Assembly: GCA_028692205.1 (NCBI GenBank)
Contig: JAQUXV010000150.1
Coordinates: 1-6,666 of the forward strand
Length of the DNA stretch: 6,666 bases
Origin: Eubacteriales bacterium
Lineage (GTDB): Bacteria; Bacillota_A; Clostridia; Christensenellales; Aristaeellaceae
Reading direction: 5' to 3'
The position numbers were made by a program, and so were the translations under genes. Below the pieces are notes generated by a model, which did not search any database, was not told where the DNA came from, and saw only the letters and a list, made by a program, of their open reading frames with translations. Below are positions 1 through 4,627 of the stretch, one piece after another; positions within the stretch are counted from its first letter, which is position 1; every line of letters begins with the position of its first letter.

Positions 1-239
1 CCGATCACTTCCACGATGTTCGGGTTAGTTTGGTCGCCGCCCATCGCCATTTTAACGCGTTCGGCCAGAATGGCGCGCTCCTTGTAAACACAGCAGCGCG
101 TTTTCGGCTTGGGGCCCGGGGCGATCAGCTTGGGAATGTCAAGGTAACTGTCCGCCAGCCGGTCTTCATAGGCGTGGCGGGCCACCTCCCGCAGCACCTC
201 ATATTTCAGTTTCTGGACGTCGGTATCAAAAAGACGCAT
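1..239 (-). CDS. Monomeric [FeFe] hydrogenase, N-terminal 79 codons only (group B/HydA2-like)
   Basis: The frame runs from an ATG at 237-239 to the left edge without a stop, so only the first 79 residues are seen. The start is strongly supported by GGAGGT (249-244), the best ribosome site in the window. The peptide begins MRLFDTDVQKLKYEVLREVA and contains PGPKPKTRCCVYKERA at about 41-56, and AMGGD and NPN near 65-74. I recognise this as the N-terminus of monomeric, ferredoxin-dependent [FeFe] hydrogenases of group B type, where cysteine-rich [4Fe-4S] motifs and the H-cluster domain follow. Those diagnostic parts lie outside the window, so the call rests on the N-terminus and on context: in R. 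albus the corresponding gene, hydA2, lies next to hydS. It would make H2 from reduced ferredoxin. A related Fe-S protein without an H-cluster is the main alternative. Confidence 0.75.
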   Translation of the reverse strand, partial: MRLFDTDVQKLKYEVLREVARHAYEDRLADSYLDIPKLIAPGPKPKTRCCVYKERAILAERVKMAMGGDQTNPNIVEVI

Positions 240-433
240 AGGCACCTCCATGTATCGTGTGGTCCCCGGTTCCGGACGGCAAGATCAGGTGAAGATTATG
301 CAAACCCCTTGAGCTTGCAGCAGTGCAGCCGCTTCAGCCCTGAACAGAGCGGAAGGCGTTACCGGCGGCGTTTTTGGTTTGTGCCGCCTGTCTGCTTTCC
401 CGGTGATTGCAAAGCGATCAAACAGGCTGTTGG
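240..433 (-). other. 194-base intergenic region between phosphatase and second hydrogenase genes
   Basis: No credible gene is present; a short frame starting inside the phosphatase gene runs into it but has no recognisable content. One perfect 6-bp stem (GGCGGC/GCCGCC, 364-388) with a 13-base A/C-rich loop lies here, without a T-run on either strand. A CATAAT hexamer occurs on the minus strand near 300, but no matching -35 element is visible. The spacing would allow an internal promoter or processing site for the second hydrogenase. Confidence 0.4.
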
Positions 434-1606
434 CTAAAAATAGGAAAGGCGTATGTGCTTGCCCATCTGTTTCAGGCATTCGGCCAGCGACTGGATCAGC
501 TGCTGCTTGACGCCGAAAGTGATGGGCAAATCGGGGTTCTGGTGCGCCGGATTGATAGCCAGTCCAACAAAGAAGTTGATGTCGGTTGCGTTTTCAAACA
601 GCTCGCGGGCAATCTGGCTGGCCCCGTCCTTGCCGACGGCCCAGTCCGGCGCGAGCTTGGCGCTGTCCAGAAAATCCCGCGCATAGGTGAGCACCTTGGA
701 AAGCGTCACCACGCCTTCGGTTACCAGATCGACGCCCTCGATGACGCTGGTGGGCGGCACGTCCGGGTCCGGATAATCCAGCGAGGGAACCAGCTGCCGG
801 TGCAGGTAGTCCGCCGCCAGCCGGCTGGTGGTACCGCCGCAGACAATTTTCGCCCCCTCTTTGGCGAAGAAAAGATTCATCATTTTCATGTCCTGCGTTT
901 TGTCGGCGGGCGGGCCGACCACCAGATTTACGGGGTGCCGCCTGCGCACGCGCAGTACCGCGATGGTGGTGTCATCGCCGGGCTGATCGCCGTACAGGCG
1001 GCCGCACTCGTCCGCAATCAGTCCGGCGGTGCTTTTGGCGGAATTTTGCGGCAGGTAATTGGCGCTGGCGTATTGCGCGATACGGTCCCGCGTCCAGCCG
1101 AAGTTGAACGCGCTGCCGACGCCCGCGTATTCCGCACCGTCGCTCATGGCGATGAGCACGTCCCCACATTCGACGGGAAAGGTGCTTTCCCAGATGGATT
1201 TTCCCGCGATGACGCGGGTAACGGTGGGATAATCCATCGGCTCGCCGTTGCGCAACACGATGGTAGCGGGATTGTCGAACTGGATAATCTGCGCCATGCG
1301 GTTCTCGGTAACACGCAAAATGGTGAAGGTGGAATAAGCCAGCTGGCGAACGCTGCAAACGGGAAGCGTGCTCGCGATGGTGGAAACGCATTCCTCAATG
1401 GGCATGCCGCCGTTTAGCAGCGTGCAGGTGATTTTGCTGGTAAGGGTTGCCAGAATGTTGGCTTTCACGCCGCTGCCCAGCCCGTCGGCCAGCACGAGGG
1501 TTATGTCGTCCTCCCCGCCGCCCGCAACTTCCACACGGTCGCCGCAAAGGGTCTCGCCACGCTTGTTCAGGCTCACATAGCCTGCTTCCGTCCAAAGATT
1601 ATTCAC
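434..1606 (-). CDS. SpoIIE-family (PP2C-type) protein phosphatase with conserved extra C-terminal domain
   Basis: A 390-residue, probably metal-dependent Ser/Thr phosphatase. Residues 1-222 form the SpoIIE/PP2C domain: CGD at 21-23, Asp41-Gly42 in LADGLGSG, Asp156-Gly157 in AMSDGAEYAG, and Asp211-Asp212 in GDDTTIAVLRV; these acidic residues are the expected metal ligands. A second domain at about 226-390 contains VVGPP, CGGTT (256-260), GVDLVTEG (291-298) and INPAHQ (351-356). I recognise it as recurring behind such phosphatases in Clostridia but cannot name a function. The GTG start overlaps the hydS stop by eight bases (GTGAATAA), with only a distant AAGGA 11 bases upstream, so translation is probably coupled and the two proteins probably act together. 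The substrate is unknown: no STAS-type anti-anti-sigma gene, the usual SpoIIE-family target, is visible. No membrane segments are seen, unlike SpoIIE itself. Confidence 0.92.
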   Translation of the reverse strand: MNNLWTEAGYVSLNKRGETLCGDRVEVAGGGEDDITLVLADGLGSGVKANILATLTSKITCTLLNGGMPIEECVSTIASTLPVCSVRQLAYSTFTILRVTENRMAQIIQFDNPATIVLRNGEPMDYPTVTRVIAGKSIWESTFPVECGDVLIAMSDGAEYAGVGSAFNFGWTRDRIAQYASANYLPQNSAKSTAGLIADECGRLYGDQPGDDTTIAVLRVRRRHPVNLVVGPPADKTQDMKMMNLFFAKEGAKIVCGGTTSRLAADYLHRQLVPSLDYPDPDVPPTSVIEGVDLVTEGVVTLSKVLTYARDFLDSAKLAPDWAVGKDGASQIARELFENATDINFFVGLAINPAHQNPDLPITFGVKQQLIQSLAECLKQMGKHIRLSYF

Positions 1607-3269
1607 GGTTCATCGCATCCTTCAGGTTGGAGAGGGCAAGCTTGGTTTCGGCGGTGGTTTCGCCCAGCAGCGAAGCGATCTCCTGTACCACGCGCATCTG
1701 CTTGTCGATGACGCGGTCGGCCGTTTCCACCGTGCGGCGGCGCAGATCGTCGTCTTTACCGCGCATGGTTTCGCGCTCGGTCACATCGCGCATGATGGCG
1801 ATTACGATATGGTACTGCCGGTCGTACAGCACGGTTTCTTCGATATAGAGCTGGTATTCGGCCAGATAGCGGCAGGTGCCGACTGTATTGTGCGCCGAAA
1901 CCACTACAGTTTTATACGGCTCAGGGTTCAGAATCCGTACCACGTTTTCGTGCAGAATGTCGGTTTCAGCCGTTAAACGGAACAGCTTGACCGCCGCGCG
2001 GTTAATCTGCTGCACTACCAGCTGCTCGTCCATCACCAGCACGGCGTTGGGCGTGTTGTTGATGATGGTGTCGCTGAAACTTTCGGCTTTCTCCTTCAGG
2101 AAGGGCAAACACATGCTGATCTCCGCCTTGCCCTGCAGAATGGCCACCGCCTTGTCCCGGCAGGTGGGGTAGCCGCAGGAGCCGCAGTTAAGTTCCTTCT
2201 CCGGGCTGGTTTTCCCCATTTTAAGCAGCATGGCGTTAATGGCTTCGCTGCCGAAGTTGACGGTTTTCCCACCCAGAAACGCAAAGGAACGGCTGACGCT
2301 TTCCGGTGGAGCCTCGATGGTGAAACGCTCGTCGCCCGCGTAAGCGTCCACGCGCAATGCGCCCTTGATGCGGCGCTCCCGATGTTCGCGAATACAGGGG
2401 CCATTGATGCAGCTGCCCTCGCAGGCGCTCATTTCGATGAACACGTTCTTCACCTTGCCGCGCTCCAGCTCGTCGAAAGCCATACGGCAGTTATCCACGC
2501 CGTCGATGGCGACGCGCCGGTAGCCGGAAATCTGCTCGGTTGCTTTCAGGATGCCGCCGGTGGCCGGGTAGAAGCGCGAGCGTTTGCCCTCGTCGGCCTC
2601 CGATTCCATATCCGGCAGGTTTACCTGTTCCTCCGTCATCCAGTCCCGAAGCTCGTCATAGGTGAGCGCAACGTCGATGTAGGGGCTGTTGTCCGCTTCG
2701 TCTTTTTTTGCGATACAGGGACCGGCGAACACGGTAAAGCAATCGGGGTTTTGTTGCTTTAGCAGCTTGCAATGCGCCTGCGCGGGGGTGAGCACCTTGG
2801 CGAGATGGGCGAGCATGGTGGGATAGTACTTCTGCGCCAACAGGTTGATGGCGGGGCAGCAGCTGGAAATGATTATGCTTTGCCGGTGCTGCCGCATGAT
2901 CGCCGCATACTCGTCGCTGACCATCTGCGCACCGATCGCTGTCTCCTGCACATCGGCAAAACCAAGCTGCTTCAGCGCCGCCGCCATGCCGGAAACATCG
3001 TGTGTGTGAAAATCTGCGATAAAAGAGGGTGCGAGGCTGCAAACCACCCTTTTCCCTGCGGTGATCGCGTTTTTCACCAACTGCACGTCGTTACGGATCT
3101 GTTTGGCTTTCTGCGGGCAGGCTACGAAACAGCTGCCGCACAGGATGCACTCGTCCGGCAATATCTGCGCCCGATTATCGGCAAAGCTGATGGCTTTGAC
3201 CGAGCAGGTGCGGATACATTTATAACAGTCCTTGCAGTTGTTTTCCTTCAGGCTCAGAATATCCGGCAT
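1599..3269 (-). CDS. hydS: Sensory-type [FeFe] hydrogenase with PAS domain (HydS-like, group C)
   Basis: A probable H2 or redox sensor in the cytoplasm. Residues are numbered from the outer ATG at 3299 (566 residues); the inner ATG at 3269, residue 11, is preferred for its ribosome site and because the conserved ferredoxin part follows at once. Domains in order: two [4Fe-4S] ferredoxin motifs (Cys22/25/28/32 and Cys51/54/57/61); an H-cluster domain with SSCCP (Cys147, Cys148), GPCIAKKDE (Cys195, Lys198) and EMSACEGSC (Cys293, Cys297); a four-cysteine Fe-S motif CGSCGYPTC plus Cys397 (372/375/380/397); a PAS domain at about 408-508; and a charged helical, possibly coiled-coil tail at 511-560. 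All four H-cluster ligands and the proton-relay Cys147 are kept. The Met residues of the usual MPC and MAC motifs are Gly193 and Ser291. No output domain is fused; the overlapping phosphatase gene probably supplies it. The protein needs the HydEFG maturases, which are not in this window. Confidence 0.93.
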   Translation of the reverse strand: MPDILSLKENNCKDCYKCIRTCSVKAISFADNRAQILPDECILCGSCFVACPQKAKQIRNDVQLVKNAITAGKRVVCSLAPSFIADFHTHDVSGMAAALKQLGFADVQETAIGAQMVSDEYAAIMRQHRQSIIISSCCPAINLLAQKYYPTMLAHLAKVLTPAQAHCKLLKQQNPDCFTVFAGPCIAKKDEADNSPYIDVALTYDELRDWMTEEQVNLPDMESEADEGKRSRFYPATGGILKATEQISGYRRVAIDGVDNCRMAFDELERGKVKNVFIEMSACEGSCINGPCIREHRERRIKGALRVDAYAGDERFTIEAPPESVSRSFAFLGGKTVNFGSEAINAMLLKMGKTSPEKELNCGSCGYPTCRDKAVAILQGKAEISMCLPFLKEKAESFSDTIINNTPNAVLVMDEQLVVQQINRAAVKLFRLTAETDILHENVVRILNPEPYKTVVVSAHNTVGTCRYLAEYQLYIEETVLYDRQYHIVIAIMRDVTERETMRGKDDDLRRRTVETADRVIDKQMRVVQEIASLLGETTAETKLALSNLKDAMNRE

Positions 3270-3279
3270 CGGATTCACG

Positions 3280-3284
3280 CTCCC
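3280..3284 (-). promoter_or_regulatory. Ribosome binding site that favours the inner hydS start
   Basis: GGGAG on the minus strand lies ten bases before the ATG at 3269. The two upstream in-frame ATGs (3299 and 3290) have no purine-rich site before them, only a run of T and C. This makes 3269 the better start for the sensory hydrogenase, shortening it by ten residues to 556. Confidence 0.5.
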
Positions 3285-3326
3285 AAACATCGATAACATA
3301 GGGGAAAATACGAATGCTGCGGCCTG

Positions 3327-3348
3327 AAAACGGCGCTGCCGCGCGCCG
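3327..3348 (-). terminator. Weak terminator or attenuator between ferredoxin and sensory hydrogenase genes
   Basis: On the minus strand CGGCGC, a six-base loop (GCGGCA) and GCGCCG form a perfect 6-bp stem followed at once by TTTT and then CAGG. The T-run is short, so partial read-through is likely; it could lower hydrogenase expression relative to the ferredoxin. Confidence 0.4.
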
Positions 3349-3378
3349 GTTCAACGGGCCGATAATAATAAAAGCGAA

Positions 3379-3624
3379 TTAGACGGCTTTCGGGAGAACC
3401 TGCTCCTCGAAAAACTGTTTGGTATCCTCGGGTTTCAGGGAAAAATTCTCAGTGCCGACGGTAACGCATACGCCGTTTTGGCAATTGCCCATGCAAAACT
3501 GGCCCGCGAGCTCCACCTTATCCTTCAGGTTGTTGGCGGCGACGAGGCGCTGCAGCTCCTCCACGATCTGGCGGGATCCTTTCAGGTGGCAGCTGCTGCC
3601 GATACAGATGGTTACCTTCACCAT
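3379..3624 (-). CDS. Thioredoxin-like [2Fe-2S] ferredoxin
   Basis: An 81-residue cytoplasmic protein with the fold of the C-terminal part of NuoE/HydC (24-kDa complex I subunit) and of small thioredoxin-like [2Fe-2S] ferredoxins. The four expected ligands are Cys7 and Cys12 (CIGSSC) and Cys44 and Cys48 (CMGNC); Cys53 is an extra nearby cysteine. The helical N-terminal extension of full NuoE is absent, so it is a stand-alone carrier and not a shortened complex I subunit. It directly precedes the sensory hydrogenase, which suggests electron exchange with that protein or redox input to it; this is inference. The start is supported by AAAGGAG nine bases upstream. The TAA stop is 109 bases from the preferred hydrogenase start, and a weak terminator-like hairpin lies between. 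Confidence 0.9.
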   Translation of the reverse strand: MVKVTICIGSSCHLKGSRQIVEELQRLVAANNLKDKVELAGQFCMGNCQNGVCVTVGTENFSLKPEDTKQFFEEQVLPKAV

Positions 3625-3663
3625 GCCGATACGCTCCTTTACAGTTGAGTTTTATTCGATGCT

Positions 3664-3689
3664 ACCCCCGAAGGTGAACCTCCGGGGGT
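3664..3689 (-). promoter_or_regulatory. Strong 11-bp hairpin upstream of the ferredoxin gene
   Basis: On the minus strand ACCCCCGGAGG pairs with CCTTCGGGGGT around a TTCA tetraloop: 11 continuous pairs, one of them G-U. On the plus strand that pair becomes A-C, so the structure fits minus-strand RNA. No T-run follows, so it is not a classical Rho-independent terminator. It begins the last 65 bases before the ferredoxin ATG and could be a 5' stabiliser, a processing boundary or an attenuator remnant. Confidence 0.55.
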
Positions 3690-3707
3690 GAAGCGCGGTA
3701 TTGTTAT

Positions 3708-3726
3708 GGGCGAAAACCTTACGCCC
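3708..3726 (-). promoter_or_regulatory. Small hairpin in the intergenic leader
   Basis: GGGCG and CGCCC form a 5-bp stem around a 9-base loop. It lies between the long-range stem and the strong C/G-rich hairpin nearer the ferredoxin gene. Short enough to arise by chance in GC-rich DNA. Confidence 0.25.
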
Positions 3727-3749
3727 GGGAAAACGGGGGAGAGGCCGCG

Positions 3750-3808
3750 CGCAAGGCGGGAATCCTTCACAGCGAGCCCGGTTCAGCCCGGTAGAAACCC
3801 GCCCTGCG
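3750..3808 (-). promoter_or_regulatory. Long-range stem-loop in the intergenic leader
   Basis: Read on the minus strand, CGCAGGGCGGG (3808-3798) can pair with CCCGCCTTGCG (3760-3750): 11 pairs including one G-U, enclosing a 37-base loop that carries the repeated ACCGGGCT. On the plus strand the same position would be an A-C mismatch, so the structure favours minus-strand RNA, the direction of the genes. The function is unknown. Confidence 0.4.
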
Positions 3809-3854
3809 AGCCCTATGCGCCGCGAAGGAGAAAAGCGGTTCCGTAATCCGCGGT

Positions 3855-4604
3855 TTATTCGTAGTCCATCACGTTCGCCCAGCGGAGAAGGAACTCCCGT
3901 TCCTCCGGTTTGCCCTTCACGATCTGGCTGGCGGCTACGATGGGAATCCACTTCTGCACATACTGTCTGGCGGTGTCGCTTTTTTTGCAGAACAGGGAAA
4001 GGTATTCTTCCGCACCGTTCATATCTCCGTCCAGCCAGAAGAGCAGGTAGGTGCGCGCCGCGTCGGCGGAAGCGTTGCCCTGCGTGGCGTGCGACCAATC
4101 CAGAATGTAAGCCTCGTCCTTCTCGTTGATAATGATGTTCTTGGGGTTGAAGTCGCCGTGGCAAAGCTTGTTATGCCGGGGCATGCCTTCCAGCCGGGCG
4201 TGCAGCTCGTAGCGCGTGGTGGCGTCCAACCCGCTCTGGCTGATTTTACGGTTCATCTTATCCCGGAGAAGCGTCATCAGCGGGGCGTTCTGCGTATGCA
4301 TCATCAGCTGCAGATCCACGAAGCGCTCCATGTACTCGGCTTTCTTTTCGGGCTGCTCCGCCATCAGCTGCGCGAGGGTTTTACCGGTGATGTAATCGCT
4401 CACGATGGCCCATTTGCCGTTTACCTTGGTCACTTCCCGAAGGGTGGGCACGTTGAGCGCCGTTTCCTCGGCGCGCGCCTGGTTAAGCGCTTCGTTGAGG
4501 ACGTCGGCCTTGCTGTAATCGTCGTCGAACACCTTCACGGCCAGATCGCCGTCGCGGTACACGGTTTTATTGGTGCGAACCGCGATCACTTTTTCCAGTT
4601 TCAT
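3855..4604 (-). CDS. Small APH/choline-kinase-fold kinase
   Basis: A 249-residue cytoplasmic kinase of the aminoglycoside phosphotransferase/choline kinase superfamily. Visible motifs are a short N-lobe with Lys24 in LAVKVF (ATP-binding lysine) and Glu38 as its likely partner, a hinge-like IVSDYITGKT around 67-75, the catalytic loop HGDFNPKN at 149-156 (Asp151 base, Asn156 metal ligand), and the metal-binding Asp169 in ILDW. All catalytic positions are present, so it should be active. The substrate cannot be read from sequence. The setting next to a sensory hydrogenase and a PP2C-type phosphatase argues against antibiotic resistance and for signalling; a small-molecule kinase remains possible. 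In the reported R. albus hydS/hydA2 unit a 'serine/threonine protein kinase' accompanies the dehydrogenase; this gene may be its counterpart. The start is supported by GGGAGGG six bases upstream. No membrane segment is seen. Confidence 0.88.
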   Translation of the reverse strand: MKLEKVIAVRTNKTVYRDGDLAVKVFDDDYSKADVLNEALNQARAEETALNVPTLREVTKVNGKWAIVSDYITGKTLAQLMAEQPEKKAEYMERFVDLQLMMHTQNAPLMTLLRDKMNRKISQSGLDATTRYELHARLEGMPRHNKLCHGDFNPKNIIINEKDEAYILDWSHATQGNASADAARTYLLFWLDGDMNGAEEYLSLFCKKSDTARQYVQKWIPIVAASQIVKGKPEEREFLLRWANVMDYE

Positions 4605-4627
4605 AATGATCCCTCCCTTTCAATCAA

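Larger units (their letters stand above)
3625..3854 (-). other. 230-base intergenic region, structured leader of the ferredoxin/hydS genes
   Basis: No credible gene lies here: the frames crossing it are low-complexity Arg/Pro/Gly shadows. It holds three stem-loops, listed separately, and a direct repeat, AGCCCGGT at 3775-3782 and 3785-3792 on the plus strand. A ribosome site, AAAGGAG (3640-3634), precedes the ferredoxin ATG by nine bases. I see no convincing promoter: the best pair, TTCACC and AATAAA with a 16-base gap, is poor and overlaps a hairpin. The region may be a mRNA leader or processing spacer, or a decayed repeat element. Confidence 0.5.

Noticed and set aside
285..479. 64-residue minus-strand frame starting inside the phosphatase gene
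   Set aside because: It begins within the coding end of the phosphatase in another frame, and the peptide looks like random composition.
407..1417. 336-residue open frame on the plus strand opposite the phosphatase gene
   Set aside because: It is antisense to a gene with clear PP2C motifs, shows no recognisable domain, and such long antisense frames are common in GC-rich coding DNA.
2772..3296. 174-residue plus-strand frame opposite the start of hydS
   Set aside because: It mirrors the ferredoxin and H-cluster coding region and has no motif of its own.
3701..3706. TTGTTA half-site considered as a Rex operator
   Set aside because: No matching TAACAA half follows at the right distance, so the palindrome typical of Rex sites is absent.
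3652..4164. 170-residue minus-strand frame across the kinase end and the intergenic gap
   Set aside because: Its sequence is Arg/Pro/Gly-rich frame-shadow composition; it overlaps the kinase catalytic loop in another frame and has no ribosome site that I could find.
3855..4604. Aminoglycoside resistance gene
   Set aside because: The fold is shared by many kinases; the setting within a fermentation/hydrogenase operon, with no mobile element nearby, gives no support for resistance.
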